Below are positions 18,234 to 28,058 of a DNA stretch of 50,715 nucleotides, piece after piece. Both the position numbers and the translations under genes were made by a program. This DNA is from Tannerellaceae bacterium (GTDB taxonomy: Bacteria; Bacteroidota; Bacteroidia; Bacteroidales; Tannerellaceae). The notes under the pieces were generated by a model. That model did not search any database, was not told the origin of the DNA, and saw only the letters and a program-made list of their open reading frames with translations. The stretch is taken from NCBI GenBank assembly GCA_031271045.1, contig JAISWO010000040.1:1-50715 (forward strand), given 5' to 3'. Each line of letters opens with the position of its first letter. Within the stretch, counting starts at the first letter, position 1.

Positions 18234-18345
18234 AACGGATGTGATTAGAACTCAAAAAGTGAGATAACTATAAAGTAGAGAGGACTAACGATTACCGAGT
18301 AATTATAATAAATACAATAAAATAACATTTTAAACTTACATCAAA

Positions 18346-20037
18346 ATGAGTAGAAAGTATGTATTGCCATTTCTTACATTGGCAGCAATAGTAACCTTTT
18401 CATCTTGTTCAAACAAGCTGAATCCGTTGGCAGCCGACTACGTAAAAGCAGAGCCGCAACCGCTGGAAGCAGTTGGAGGCAAAGTGCAGGCGACTATAGA
18501 CGCCACGTTCCCGGCCAAATGGTTTAACAAAAATGCAGTCGTAACAGTGACGCCTGTTCTCCGTTATCCCGGCGGAGAAGCCTGGGGAACGGCATACACG
18601 TTCCAGGGCGAAAAAGTAAAAGGAAACAATCAGGTGATCCCGCAGAAAACCGGAGGAAATGCAACCCTTAAATCTTCTTTCAACTACAAACCGGAAATGA
18701 AGAAATCAGAACTGTACCTTACGTTCGATGCAAAGATCAAAAACAAAACCGTGCAAATCCCCGATATTAAGATCGGAGAAGGAGTGCTCGCAACCTCTGA
18801 GCTGGCAGACGCCGCTACGGCTAACCCGGCTATCGGCGCTGATAAATTCCAACGCATCATCAGGGAAGCCCACAATGCCAATATCATGTTCCTGATCCAA
18901 CAAGCCGAACTTCGCTCGAAGGAATTGAGCAAGCAGGAAATCACGGAATGGAAAGACCTGGTTAAAAATGCCAACGAAGCTCCGAATCAGAACGTAGCCG
19001 TAGAAATATCTGCCTATGCTTCTCCCGACGGAGGCGTTAAACTGAACACCGGCCTGGCCGAAAAACGCGAAGGCGCTACGTCTTCTTACCTGAACAAAGA
19101 ACTGAAGAAAGCGAAGATCGACGTTCCCGTTGATGCCCACTATACCGCCCAGGACTGGGAAGGATTCCAGGAATTGGTATCCAAATCATCCATCCAGGAT
19201 AAAGATCTGGTATTGCGCGTACTCTCCATGTACAAAGATCCGGAACAACGCGAACGGGAAATTAAGAACATCTCCTCCGTTTTCAGTGTACTGGCCGAAG
19301 AAATCCTCCCCCAACTGCGTCGTTCACGCCTGACGGCCAACGTTGAAATCATCGGCAAATCCGACGACGAGATCAGCGCCTTAGCCAAGAGCAACTCCAG
19401 TGCCCTGAGCGTAGAAGAAATCCTCTATGCCGCTACGTTGACCAACAACGCAGCCGAAAAGGACGCTATCTACACCAAAGCTACCCAGCAATATCCGAAC
19501 GACTACCGTACGTGGAATAACCTCGGTATTGTTCGTTTCCGCGCCGGCGACCTGGCCAAGGCTGAGGAGCTGTTCAACAAGGCTAAATCAGTAAAGGCAA
19601 ACAACGAATCCAATCTGAACCTGGGCTTGATAGCGCTGACCAAAGGCGAAAACGACAAAGCACAGCAACTCTTCGGAAGCGCTGCCGGCGTAGCTGAATT
19701 AAGCGAAGCCTTAGGCGTACTCTATCTGCAACAAGGCGAATATGCAAAGGCCGTCAGTTCCTTCGGAGCCGTTAAGAGCAATAATGCCGCTCTGGCCCAG
19801 ATCCTGACCAAAGACTACAGCAAAGCGCTCCAGACGCTTAATGCCGTACCAGCAGCCAATGCAGCTACCGACTACCTGAAAGCCATCGTTTCCGCACGGA
19901 CGAACGATACGAACGGCGTAGTAAACAACTTGAAAGCAGCTATCGCCAAAGACAGAGCCTACGCGAAGGAAGCCGCCGCCGACCTGGAATTTGCCAAATA
20001 TGCAACTAATGCAGATTTTGCAACATTGCTAAGATAA
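18346..20037 (+). CDS. TPR-containing outer-membrane lipoprotein with OmpA-like middle region
   Basis: A 563-residue lipoprotein with signal MSRKYVLPFLTLAAIVTFSS and lipobox Cys21. Residues ~25-150 are beta-rich (VQATIDATFPAKWFNKNAVV). Residues ~200-330 contain VEISAYASPDGGVKLNTGLA followed by AEKREGATSSYL, which resembles the OmpA C-terminal motif (x-x-G-x-x-x ... LSxxRAxxV) that binds peptidoglycan. From ~360 onward there are tetratricopeptide repeats (PNDYRTWNNLGIVRFRAGDL and similar). Related lipoproteins are abundant surface antigens in Bacteroidales; a structural envelope role is inference. Its codon use is less GC-rich than the efflux operon, consistent with high expression. It ends in its own terminator (20078). 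Confidence 0.82.
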   Translation: MSRKYVLPFLTLAAIVTFSSCSNKLNPLAADYVKAEPQPLEAVGGKVQATIDATFPAKWFNKNAVVTVTPVLRYPGGEAWGTAYTFQGEKVKGNNQVIPQKTGGNATLKSSFNYKPEMKKSELYLTFDAKIKNKTVQIPDIKIGEGVLATSELADAATANPAIGADKFQRIIREAHNANIMFLIQQAELRSKELSKQEITEWKDLVKNANEAPNQNVAVEISAYASPDGGVKLNTGLAEKREGATSSYLNKELKKAKIDVPVDAHYTAQDWEGFQELVSKSSIQDKDLVLRVLSMYKDPEQREREIKNISSVFSVLAEEILPQLRRSRLTANVEIIGKSDDEISALAKSNSSALSVEEILYAATLTNNAAEKDAIYTKATQQYPNDYRTWNNLGIVRFRAGDLAKAEELFNKAKSVKANNESNLNLGLIALTKGENDKAQQLFGSAAGVAELSEALGVLYLQQGEYAKAVSSFGAVKSNNAALAQILTKDYSKALQTLNAVPAANAATDYLKAIVSARTNDTNGVVNNLKAAIAKDRAYAKEAAADLEFAKYATNADFATLLR

Positions 20038-20077
20038 GAAATGGTTTTTGGTTAAACTTTTATTTTATTCTTGATTG

Positions 20078-20108
20078 AAGAGGTTGTCAGTAAAGGCAAC
20101 CTCTTTTT
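20078..20108 (+). terminator. Intrinsic terminator after the TPR lipoprotein gene
   Basis: The stem AGAGGTTG / CAACCTCT has a ten-base loop and is followed by a T-run ending at 20108. It lies between the stop at 20037 and ATG 20119, so an upstream in-frame start at 20071 would be inside or before the hairpin and is unlikely. Confidence 0.85.
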
Positions 20109-20118
20109 ACGTCTATAT

Positions 20119-21291
20119 ATGAAACAATTTATACGTGAACATGCAGCAGACGACTTGAACCGCTTATTGCTGAGTGCCGCCCGCTATCCGGACATAGACG
20201 TCCCCTTTGCCGTTGAGCAGATAGCCTGCCGGCAACGGATACGCGACAAGCTCCCTTCCTGGTATGCCGACGACGAACTGATTTTCCCCGCCACGATAGC
20301 CGCCGAACAATGCTCGTCCGAGCTGACAGCCTCCTATAAGCAACGCTTGGTAGAGCCTTCCGACCATGTGTGCGACCTGACCGGGGGATTGGGTGTTGAC
20401 AGTTTCTTCTTTTCACGTAAGGCGGAACGAGTCACCTATCTGGAACGCCAGGCTACGTACTGTGATGCCGCCCGCCATAATTTCGCCCGCCTCGGCGCGG
20501 ATCATATCGACGTCAGAGAAGGCGATGCGACTCTGAACCTTGCAGACCAGCCTCCCTCCGTGGATGTTTTCTACATTGATCCCTCCCGGAGAGGCGACGG
20601 AGGCAAACGTATCTTCGCCCTCCGGGATTGCGAACCCGACCTGACAGCGATCCTGCCCTCCTTGCTGCAACGCGCGCCCCGGGTCATTGCCAAACTGTCG
20701 CCGATGACGGATCTCAGTCAAGCCCTGTCGCTGCTGCCCGGTGTCAGAGAGGCGCATGTCGTTTCGGTCAGGAACGACTGCAAGGAGTTGCTGTTTGTCA
20801 TCGAACGCAAGCCCCCGGCTGACGGCTCGCTCCCGGTACATTGCATCCACTTTACGGCGGCCGGCAGCGAGGAAGCCTTCTCTTTCGACTTCCGGGAGGA
20901 AAGGAGCTTCCCTGTACGTTGGGCGGAAGGCGTACAGTCCTGGCTGTATGAACCCAACGCGTCGATACTGAAAGCCGGAGCATTCCGGAGCATTACCGCC
21001 CTGGGCGCCGGCAAGCTGCATGTGAACAGTCATCTGTATACCTCGCCTGAGAAGCTGGACGCTTTTCCGGGCCGGCGTTTCGTGGTGGAGAGCGTCTTGC
21101 CTTTCAGTAGCCGGACTTGCAAAGGCTTACTCCAGGTCATTCCCTGCGCCCATATCACCGTGCGCAATTTCCCCCTGACCGTAGAGGAACTCCGCCGGCG
21201 CACCCGGATCGCCGACGGAGGCGACCTCTACGTCTTTGCCACCACCCTGCGCGAGGGCGCACGATCGCTGATCGTATGCCGCAAAGGCTGA
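20119..21291 (+). CDS. SAM-dependent methyltransferase, PG_1098 / THUMP-like family
   Basis: A 390-residue class I Rossmann methyltransferase. The SAM-binding motif I is CDLTGGLGVDSFFF (residues ~90-105), the acidic motif II is VTYLERQ, and the catalytic-loop-like motif is FYIDPSRRGDGGKRIF, reminiscent of the DPPR/NPPY motifs of nucleic-acid methylases. The N-terminal ~80 residues are helical. The C-terminal third carries the ferredoxin-like and THUMP-like parts known from the Porphyromonas PG_1098 family. Such domains usually bind RNA, so an rRNA or tRNA target is likely, but the modified base is not known to me. The start at 20119 is chosen because an upstream alternative (20071) overlaps the preceding terminator. 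No operon partner is obvious. Confidence 0.82.
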   Translation: MKQFIREHAADDLNRLLLSAARYPDIDVPFAVEQIACRQRIRDKLPSWYADDELIFPATIAAEQCSSELTASYKQRLVEPSDHVCDLTGGLGVDSFFFSRKAERVTYLERQATYCDAARHNFARLGADHIDVREGDATLNLADQPPSVDVFYIDPSRRGDGGKRIFALRDCEPDLTAILPSLLQRAPRVIAKLSPMTDLSQALSLLPGVREAHVVSVRNDCKELLFVIERKPPADGSLPVHCIHFTAAGSEEAFSFDFREERSFPVRWAEGVQSWLYEPNASILKAGAFRSITALGAGKLHVNSHLYTSPEKLDAFPGRRFVVESVLPFSSRTCKGLLQVIPCAHITVRNFPLTVEELRRRTRIADGGDLYVFATTLREGARSLIVCRKG

Positions 21292-21312
21292 AGGAGGAAC
21301 CGCTTTTTGCTT

Positions 21313-21320
21313 TATCTTTG
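21313..21320 (+). promoter_or_regulatory. Bacteroidetes -7 box (TATCTTTG) of the SulP gene
   Basis: TATCTTTG lies 15-22 bases before ATG 21335, giving a very short leader. It is a perfect TAnnTTTG match without an obvious -33 element. Confidence 0.6.
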
Positions 21321-21334
21321 CGCCAGAATAAACA

Positions 21335-23038
21335 ATGAGTATGAGGATAAAAGATAAGATTGACTTTCAACCGAAACTGTTCGGTTTGCCGGCGAACTAT
21401 TTGAAGGAACGGTTCGCCGGCGATTTGATGGCGGGAATTATTGTCGGCATCGTGGCGCTCCCGCTTGCTATTGCGTTTGGTATTGCTTCGGGAGTGAGTC
21501 CGGAGAAGGGATTGATTACGGCTTTCATCGGAGGCTTTATTGTCTCGTTCCTGGGCGGGAGCAATGTGCAGATCGGCGGCCCTACAGGAGCTTTCATCGT
21601 CATTGTGTACGGCATTATCCAGGACTTCGGCGTCGGGGGGCTGGCCATTGCTACGGTGATGGCGGGCATTATGCTGGTGGTGATGGGGGCGCTCAGGCTG
21701 GGGACGATTATCCGGTTTATCCCTTACCCCATCGTCGTCGGATTTACCAGTGGCATTGCCCTGACCATCTTTACTACGCAGATGAAAGACCTCTTCGGGC
21801 TGCACATCGAAAAGATGCCGGCCGATTTCATCTCGAAATGGATCGTCTACGCCGGGCATTTCCATACGTTCAACCTCTGGCCCTTGCTGGTCGGCTTGCT
21901 GAGCGTTGCCATCATTGTCTATACGCCGAGAGTGTCGAAAAGGATCCCCGGATCGCTCGTGGCCATCGTCGTGATGACGGCGCTGGTTTACCTCCTGCGC
22001 CGCTACATAGGCATCGACTCGATACAGACCATCGGCGACCTGTTCACTATCAAGGCCTCCCTGCCCCAGCCGGAACCTATCTCGTTTAATATGGCGACGA
22101 TTAACCAGTTGCTCCCTTCGGCGTTTACGATTGCCATGCTGGGAGCGATCGAGTCGCTGCTGTCGGCTACGGTGGCCGACGGGGTGACGGGCGACAAACA
22201 CCATTCCAACACGGAGCTGATCGCCCAGGGAGCGGCGAACATCGTCGTACCCATCTTTGGCGGCATCCCCGTCACCGGCGCCATTGCCCGTACGATGACC
22301 AACATCAACAACGGTGGGCGCACCCCCGTGGCCGGCCTGGTTCACGCCGTCGTCCTGCTGCTCATCCTCCTCTTCCTGGGTCCGCTTACCCGCCACATAC
22401 CGATGGCCTGCCTGGCCGGCGTGCTGATCATTGTATCCTACAACATGAGCGAGTGGCGCACCTTCCGCTCGTTGCTGAAGAATCCCAAGAGCGATGTCTC
22501 CGTCCTGCTGGTGACGTTTTTCCTGACCGTGATCTTCGACCTGACGATTGCGATCGAGATCGGTTTACTCATTGCCATGTTCCTTTTCATGAGGCGGGTG
22601 ATGGAGACGACGAGCGTCTCGGTGACGCGCGACGTGATCGACCTTTCCCACGAAGGCGAGACGCTGCACCAGGACGAAAAGCTCGTTATTCCCCAGGGCG
22701 TGGAAGTGTACGAGATCGACGGTCCGTTCTTCTTCGGCATAGCCAATAAGTTCGACGGCGTGATGCAATCGCTCGGCGGCCATAAGCCCAAGGTGCGCAT
22801 CATCCGTATGCGCAAAGTGCCGTTCATGGATTCCACCGGCCTGCACAACCTTGAGAGCCTGCTGCGCCTGTCGCAGGCAGAGAACATCCACCTGATCCTG
22901 TCGGGCGTCAATCAGAAAGTACGCGGCGTCCTGACCCGTGCCGGCTTCGACCGCAAGATCGGGGAAGACAACATTTGCAGCAACATCAACGAAGCCCTCG
23001 CCAAAGCCTCCGCCCATCTCCATTCTGCATCCCTTTAA
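21335..23038 (+). CDS. SulP-family inorganic anion transporter with STAS domain
   Basis: A 567-residue inner-membrane transporter of the SulP/SLC26 family. The family signature appears early (ADLMAGI-like in FAGDLMAGIIVGIVALPLAI, residues ~28-47) and is followed by GGSNVQIGGPTGAFIVIVYG, the conserved substrate-site region. About 12-14 hydrophobic helices run to residue ~420. The C-terminal cytoplasmic STAS domain spans ~440-555 and has the typical MDSTGLHNLESLL. Substrates in the family include sulfate, bicarbonate and dicarboxylates; the sequence does not settle which. The start is the ATG at 21335, with a second ATG two codons on. Single-gene unit, bounded by the -7 box at 21313 and a terminator at 23074. 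Confidence 0.92.
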   Translation: MSMRIKDKIDFQPKLFGLPANYLKERFAGDLMAGIIVGIVALPLAIAFGIASGVSPEKGLITAFIGGFIVSFLGGSNVQIGGPTGAFIVIVYGIIQDFGVGGLAIATVMAGIMLVVMGALRLGTIIRFIPYPIVVGFTSGIALTIFTTQMKDLFGLHIEKMPADFISKWIVYAGHFHTFNLWPLLVGLLSVAIIVYTPRVSKRIPGSLVAIVVMTALVYLLRRYIGIDSIQTIGDLFTIKASLPQPEPISFNMATINQLLPSAFTIAMLGAIESLLSATVADGVTGDKHHSNTELIAQGAANIVVPIFGGIPVTGAIARTMTNINNGGRTPVAGLVHAVVLLLILLFLGPLTRHIPMACLAGVLIIVSYNMSEWRTFRSLLKNPKSDVSVLLVTFFLTVIFDLTIAIEIGLLIAMFLFMRRVMETTSVSVTRDVIDLSHEGETLHQDEKLVIPQGVEVYEIDGPFFFGIANKFDGVMQSLGGHKPKVRIIRMRKVPFMDSTGLHNLESLLRLSQAENIHLILSGVNQKVRGVLTRAGFDRKIGEDNICSNINEALAKASAHLHSASL

Positions 23039-23073
23039 GGCTAAGAAAGAGGATACATTCCCCTCCCTCCGTC

Positions 23074-23120
23074 GCCGGGAAAGTCGCTACGTCACATATC
23101 GACCTTCCCGGCCTCGTTTT
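23074..23120 (+). terminator. Intrinsic terminator after the SulP gene
   Basis: GCCGGGAAAGTCG (23074-23086) pairs with CGACCTTCCCGGC (23100-23112) with one mismatch, followed by a weak T-run (CTCGTTTTG). Confidence 0.65.
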
Positions 23121-23170
23121 GTAGGGATTGACAGTTGTCAACCGGCCCGGATCAAACGCTTATTAGCAAG

Positions 23171-23205
23171 AAAAAAGCCGCTACCCGGCGGAGGATAGCG
23201 GCTTT
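23171..23205 (-). terminator. Intrinsic terminator of the susC-susD operon
   Basis: On the minus strand the stem AAAGCCGCTA / TAGCGGCTTT with a 12-base loop is followed by six T. It lies 25 bases past the susD-like stop codon. Confidence 0.85.
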
Positions 23206-23229
23206 GATCGTGATGCCGGGAGGGCAGGG

Positions 23230-24741
23230 TTATTCGTTGGTTGTCATCAACTGATTGGCGTCGAGTTCTTCTTGCGGGATGGCGTACTGCCAGCGGATGT
23301 CGCCGGCGGGTATGTCTATTTCGCGGCAGAAGGCGATGTTCCAGTTGCTGCCGCGCCTTGCTACGGGCAGGTTGAGACGTTTGAGGTCGTACCAGCGGAA
23401 ACCTTCGCCCCAGAGTTCGATGCGACGGTGCGTCATGATTTCTTCCACCAAGGCTTCACCCGTATTAGCGGGGGCATATTCGGGGTCGCGGGTGAGGGCA
23501 AATTCCGTCAGGACGGCCTGGGCTTCGGCGTCTTTGCCTTGGCGTGCGAGGGCTTCGGCTTTCGTCAGGTAAAGCTCGGCGATGCGCATGAAGGCGTAGT
23601 CACCCACGGCGTCGCCCGTTCCGTTGGCGCGGAACTTGCGTACCTGTCCGGGATAGGCCGTATAGTTAGACGGTATCCCGTCCTTGCTGCCGGTCGGATC
23701 CCACCAGGCGCGGCGGAGGTCGGTTTCCGACATCTTGTCGTAGGTATCCAGACTGATGGACTTGACGCCCGAACGGATGGCCGTGGCATTGAAGTTCCAT
23801 GACATATAGGCATAGAAGGAGTAGAAGTAAATGGTCTGATCAGCCTTGGTCATTGCGGCCCAGAGAGATTCTTTCACGCTGCTGGTGATGGTGGCGAATC
23901 CGTGATAAAGTTCACTGCCTGTCATCAGTTTGTAGCCTTGCGCAAGGGCTCCCTTCAGGGCGTTGTCGGCGGCTGTAGCGGCCGTGGCGTAGTCCTGTTG
24001 GGCCAGGGCGACGCGAGCTTTGAGCCCGTAGGCCGTTTCCTGGGTGAAGTGATTGCGGCGGTCGGCGCTGGGCTGGCTTTCGGGTTTATAGCCGTCGAGC
24101 AGTTGGATGGCCTGGTCAAGGTCCTGGTTGATGCGTTCGTACACTTCTTCTACCGTATGGCGCGCCATCTGCGTCACTTCGGAGGTGAGACGGATGGGTA
24201 CGCCCGGCTGGCTGTTGGCGGTACCGGCTTGGTATCGCTTGGCATACATCTGCACCAGGTTGAAGAGGGAGAAGGCGCGGAAGCAGAGTGCTTCGCCTTT
24301 GACGCCGTGGTGGGCGGCGGGGTTGGCGGATTCGTACTGGTCTATATTTTCGAGAATGAAGTTGGCATTCAGGATCCAGCGGTAGTAATACCTCCAGGGG
24401 AGGTAGTCGTAGGAACTGAGGGCGTTGCGGTGTGCTACCCATCCGAGGAGGTCTTTATGCCAGGTGCCGGTGGAGTACCAAGTCATGTCGTCGCCCAGGG
24501 ATTCGCGGCAGACGATGTATCCCGGTTCGCCTCCCATACCTTGGCTGGAGCCGTCTTGGGATACCATTTTACGGTGCATACCGTTCAGGGCGCCCCGGAG
24601 GTTGTCGATTCCTGAGGTGGCCAGTTGGTCGGACACCTGGTCGGTAGGAGCTGTTTCCAGATAGTCTTCCGAGCAGCCTGTGAAGAGAACCAGCATGGCT
24701 ACGAGACTGCTCGCTATGTAATATTTAAACTGTTGTTTCAT
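23230..24741 (-). CDS. susD-like: SusD/RagB-family nutrient-binding outer-membrane lipoprotein
   Basis: A 503-residue surface lipoprotein with signal ending LVLFTGC (Cys23) followed by SEDYLETAPTDQVSDQ, the classic SusD N-terminus. TPR-like helices hold the fold (residues ~75-110, 190-290). The C-terminal part contains EIMTHRRIELWGEGFRWYDL, a strongly conserved SusD motif, then RLNLPVARRG and an IPQEELDANQLM end. SusD proteins form the lid over a SusC transporter and bind glycans or peptides at the cell surface. It is co-transcribed after the susC gene (21-base gap). No glycoside hydrolase or sensor gene lies next to the pair in this window, so the ligand cannot be inferred. Confidence 0.94.
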   Translation of the reverse strand: MKQQFKYYIASSLVAMLVLFTGCSEDYLETAPTDQVSDQLATSGIDNLRGALNGMHRKMVSQDGSSQGMGGEPGYIVCRESLGDDMTWYSTGTWHKDLLGWVAHRNALSSYDYLPWRYYYRWILNANFILENIDQYESANPAAHHGVKGEALCFRAFSLFNLVQMYAKRYQAGTANSQPGVPIRLTSEVTQMARHTVEEVYERINQDLDQAIQLLDGYKPESQPSADRRNHFTQETAYGLKARVALAQQDYATAATAADNALKGALAQGYKLMTGSELYHGFATITSSVKESLWAAMTKADQTIYFYSFYAYMSWNFNATAIRSGVKSISLDTYDKMSETDLRRAWWDPTGSKDGIPSNYTAYPGQVRKFRANGTGDAVGDYAFMRIAELYLTKAEALARQGKDAEAQAVLTEFALTRDPEYAPANTGEALVEEIMTHRRIELWGEGFRWYDLKRLNLPVARRGSNWNIAFCREIDIPAGDIRWQYAIPQEELDANQLMTTNE

Positions 24742-24762
24742 GATTCGTGTTGTTTTCGATGA

Positions 24763-27700
24763 TTAGAACGAGAAATTCAAACTGGCCGTGATGGTACGCG
24801 CCGGTAGGTAGGCGTTATACGAGAGGCCATTAAATTCGGCTGCCGCGTTCAATCCCTTGCGGGCGTTGAAGTGGTAGAGGTTTTCGCCGCTCAGGGCGAT
24901 GCGGGTCGACTTGAAGCCAACAGGGCGCAGGATCGACCGCGGGAGGGTGTACGAGAGGGTGATGCTCTTGATGTTGAGGAAGTCGGAGCTGACGAGCCAG
25001 CGAGTCGACTGTCCGTCGAAGTTCGTAGCCTGCGAGTCGTCGAGGCGAGGTACGTCGGTGATGTCGCCCGGCTGTTTCCAGGCTTTGAGTACGTCGACGT
25101 GCCAGGCGTAGCCGTAGCGGTTGTTCATCAGCGACTGGTAGTTTCCGTCGAGCACATCTCCGCCTAATTGGTAGGAGAATACGCCGGAGAGTTCGAAGCC
25201 CTTGTATCCGACTGCGAAGTTGAATCCGCCGTAGAGCTTGGGAATAACGCTTCCGCTGTATCCGAATTTAGCTTTGTTGAGCGTGGTGGTAACCTGCTGT
25301 CCGTTGTATTCGAAGACGTCCGTGCCGGTGGCCTGATTCTCGGCGTCGAAGATATAGAGGGCGGCGCCGGTATCGGGGTGTACGCCTACGAACTGGCGCA
25401 GCCAAAATTCATAGCGCGAATGACCTACTTCGTACCGTTTGGTATTGTCGACGATGGTTGGCGTTTCTTGGGGCAGGCTCTTGATCACGTTGGTGATGGT
25501 GCTTACATTCGCTCCGACGGAGATGTTCCAGTCTTTGTTTTTGAAAGCCAAGTAGTCGAGGGTGACTTCAATGCCGTAGTTGTCGATCCGTCCGAGGTTC
25601 TTTTTCAGGTTCGATACGCCGGAGGAGGTTGGCGTGGGGACGGTGAAGAGCAGGTTGCGCGAGTAGCGATTATAATACTCTACCGCACCGGTCAGGCGCT
25701 CGAAGAGTCCGAACTCGACGGCTACGTCGGACGACACGACCGTTTCCCATACCAGAGCCGGATTCCCAAAGGAATCAAAATAGATGCCCGGTTCGTCCTT
25801 GTTGCTGTATCCCACATTATATAAAGTCGGGTAAGCATAATAGATCTCCGAGCCGGGTCTTTCCGTGGTGGTGGAGGTCAATAGGCGGTCGTTACCCGTT
25901 TCGCCGTAGGAGGCGCGCAGCTTGAGGCTGTTGACCCACGAGATGTCTTGGAGGAAATCTTCCTGGTCTAATCGCCATGAAGCGCCGATGGAATAGAAGT
26001 CACCCCAGCGGCTATCTTTATGGAAGCGCGACGTGCCGTCGTGCCGGTAGGAGAACGATCCGTAGTAGCGATCCCTGAAGTTATAGTTGGCGCGGAAGAG
26101 GTATCCTTCTTTCGTATACGTATCAGTAAAGGACGAGAGTGAGTTGATGTTGACGAAATTGCCGAACTCATACAGCCCGCCGACGATTTCACTCTGCCGG
26201 AAGCCGTAGAGGTACTGCCGGGCGTAGGAATAATTTTCGTGCCCGGCCAGAAGGTCGATGCTATGATCGCCGAAGGTCTTCTGGTAGGTGAGCAGTTGGT
26301 TGAACTGGTAGGTCGTATAGCGGTTGTGCGTGATGGAGAGGCGTCCGACTCCTTTACCGTCGCCCACGAGGGTGTTCTCATATCGTTTGTTCAGGAGGTT
26401 ACGGGTCTCAAGGTTCCCGCTTATGTTGACTTTCAGTCCGTCGATGAGGGTGAACTCCACGTAGGCGCGTCCACTCAGTTGGTCGCGTTCGTTCAGTCGG
26501 TCGTTGTAGATGGACTCGACTAAGGCGTCGCGTCCGGCGTCTGACAGGCGGGCGCCGTCGTAGTCGTACATCTTTTCGCCGTTACCGTCCAGGACGTAGG
26601 CTCCCGTTTCCGGATCGTGCTTATGGATCGGATAGATGGGCGCCATGCCGCGCGCGTAGCGGAATATGTTATTGTATGAGCTACTGTTGCCCGCATCGTC
26701 GGCTACGGAGACTTCGGACTGCGAGCGTGTGGCGGAGAGGTTCACGCCGGATTTGAACCATTTGACCGGGTAAATATTGTAGTTCACGCGTCCGGTAAAG
26801 CGTTTCATGCCGGTTTTGATGGCATATCCTTCGTTGTCCTGGTATCCGAAGGAGGCGAAGGCATCGCTCTTGTCGTTTTTGGACGAGTAGGAAATGTTGT
26901 AATCCTGGAAGTATCCTGTCCCGAAGTGTGCGCCTTCCCAGTCGAGGTCGTCTCCATAGAGAAGTGTGGTGGCTGCGGGGTTGAGCTTGCCGTCTGTGCC
27001 GACGATCTCGGTTCCGGCAATGCCTTGGAAGGGATTATACTTCCCCAGTTTGGTGTATATTTCGTTTGTGGCACGTTGGGCTGCCGCTTCGGCGTCGAGC
27101 TTGGCGCTTCCGTACTGGTACATGTTTTTCATCATCTGCCATTGTGCGGGGAAGTACTGGTAGATGTCAATGCGATCGTATTCGGGGATACCACGTTCCG
27201 AGAAGCCTTGAGAGACAGAGACGTTGACCGAGTGCGAGCCGACGTCGCCTTTGCCCTGTTTGGTATTGACGAGGATGACACCGTTACCGGCGCTTGATCC
27301 GTAGAGGGAGGTGGAGGCCGCATCCTTGAGGACGGTCATCGACTCGATGTCGTTGGGATTGATGTCCATAAAGTTACCGTCGAAGATCGCGCCGTCGAGC
27401 ACAATCAGCGGGTCGGAACTAGAGTTGATCGATCCGAATCCGCGGATTCGGAACGTAGGCGAGGAACCGGGTTGCCCCATGCCGGAAGTGACCTGGAGTC
27501 CGGGGACGTGTCCTTCGAGGGCAGAGGTGACGTTTGTCAGGGTGCGTTTCTCAAGCATCTGGGCGCCGACGGCCGTTGCCGATCCGGTGAACGAACTCTT
27601 CTTGGCTGTTCCATAGGCCACGACCATGACTTCGTCGATGGTCTGTGCGTCGGATTCCAGTTCGATGCGCAGGTTGGCACGTACGGCTACTTCCTGCGAT

Positions 27701-27939
27701 TTCATTCCCACGTACGATACGACGAGTGTCGCATTGGCGGGAGCATTCAGACTAAACTTCCCATCGATATCCGTGACCGTTCCTGTGGAAGTTCCTTTGA
27801 TGATGACGGAGGCGCCGATCAGTGGTTCTCCGTCGTCTTGACCAACAACTACGCCGGTTATCCCGATTTGTTGCGCGATCAAACACTGTATCCCTGTCAG
27901 CAGGGACAACAAAAGTGTGAAGATGATTTTTTGCTTCAT
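24763..27939 (-). CDS. susC-like: SusC/RagA-family TonB-linked outer-membrane transporter
   Basis: A 1058-residue TonB-dependent transporter. Signal peptide MKQKIIFTLLLSLLTGIQCL ... AQQ, then a CarboxypepD_reg-like domain (ITGVVVGQDDGEPLIGASV to VVSYVGMKSQEVAV, ~25-100). The SusC signature TIDEVMVVAYGTAKKSSFTG precedes the plug (~115-240: VTSGMGQPGSSPTFRIRGFG, SMTVLKDAASTSLYGS). The remainder is a 22-strand-type barrel ending ARTITASLNFSF. With the SusD partner it would import an oligosaccharide or peptide, powered by TonB. The gene heads the operon. It has a -7 box at 28059 and a ~115-base leader containing a terminator-like hairpin (27970-27998). No regulator of the HTCS, SusR or ECF type is adjacent. 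Confidence 0.95.
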   Translation of the reverse strand: MKQKIIFTLLLSLLTGIQCLIAQQIGITGVVVGQDDGEPLIGASVIIKGTSTGTVTDIDGKFSLNAPANATLVVSYVGMKSQEVAVRANLRIELESDAQTIDEVMVVAYGTAKKSSFTGSATAVGAQMLEKRTLTNVTSALEGHVPGLQVTSGMGQPGSSPTFRIRGFGSINSSSDPLIVLDGAIFDGNFMDINPNDIESMTVLKDAASTSLYGSSAGNGVILVNTKQGKGDVGSHSVNVSVSQGFSERGIPEYDRIDIYQYFPAQWQMMKNMYQYGSAKLDAEAAAQRATNEIYTKLGKYNPFQGIAGTEIVGTDGKLNPAATTLLYGDDLDWEGAHFGTGYFQDYNISYSSKNDKSDAFASFGYQDNEGYAIKTGMKRFTGRVNYNIYPVKWFKSGVNLSATRSQSEVSVADDAGNSSSYNNIFRYARGMAPIYPIHKHDPETGAYVLDGNGEKMYDYDGARLSDAGRDALVESIYNDRLNERDQLSGRAYVEFTLIDGLKVNISGNLETRNLLNKRYENTLVGDGKGVGRLSITHNRYTTYQFNQLLTYQKTFGDHSIDLLAGHENYSYARQYLYGFRQSEIVGGLYEFGNFVNINSLSSFTDTYTKEGYLFRANYNFRDRYYGSFSYRHDGTSRFHKDSRWGDFYSIGASWRLDQEDFLQDISWVNSLKLRASYGETGNDRLLTSTTTERPGSEIYYAYPTLYNVGYSNKDEPGIYFDSFGNPALVWETVVSSDVAVEFGLFERLTGAVEYYNRYSRNLLFTVPTPTSSGVSNLKKNLGRIDNYGIEVTLDYLAFKNKDWNISVGANVSTITNVIKSLPQETPTIVDNTKRYEVGHSRYEFWLRQFVGVHPDTGAALYIFDAENQATGTDVFEYNGQQVTTTLNKAKFGYSGSVIPKLYGGFNFAVGYKGFELSGVFSYQLGGDVLDGNYQSLMNNRYGYAWHVDVLKAWKQPGDITDVPRLDDSQATNFDGQSTRWLVSSDFLNIKSITLSYTLPRSILRPVGFKSTRIALSGENLYHFNARKGLNAAAEFNGLSYNAYLPARTITASLNFSF

Positions 27940-27969
27940 AGAGAAATTATTATTTAAGTATTACAATAT

Positions 27970-27998
27970 AAAAAAAGCACGAATAACTGTGCTTATTC
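27970..27998 (-). promoter_or_regulatory. Terminator-like hairpin overlapping an alternative hairpin in the susC leader
   Basis: On the minus strand, AAGCAC (27994-27989) pairs with GTGCTT (27980-27975) across an eight-base loop and is followed by T5, an intrinsic-terminator layout about 30 bases before the susC start. The overlapping stretch GAATAA (27998-27993) pairs perfectly with TTATTC (27986-27981) across a six-base loop. The two stems share bases, so only one can form. The hairpins are seen; attenuation is inference. Confidence 0.5.
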
Positions 27999-28058
27999 CC
28001 AGAGCCGGGAGAATTTCTTTTTCTATACTCTTATAAGAAGATTTCCATCCCGGGAACG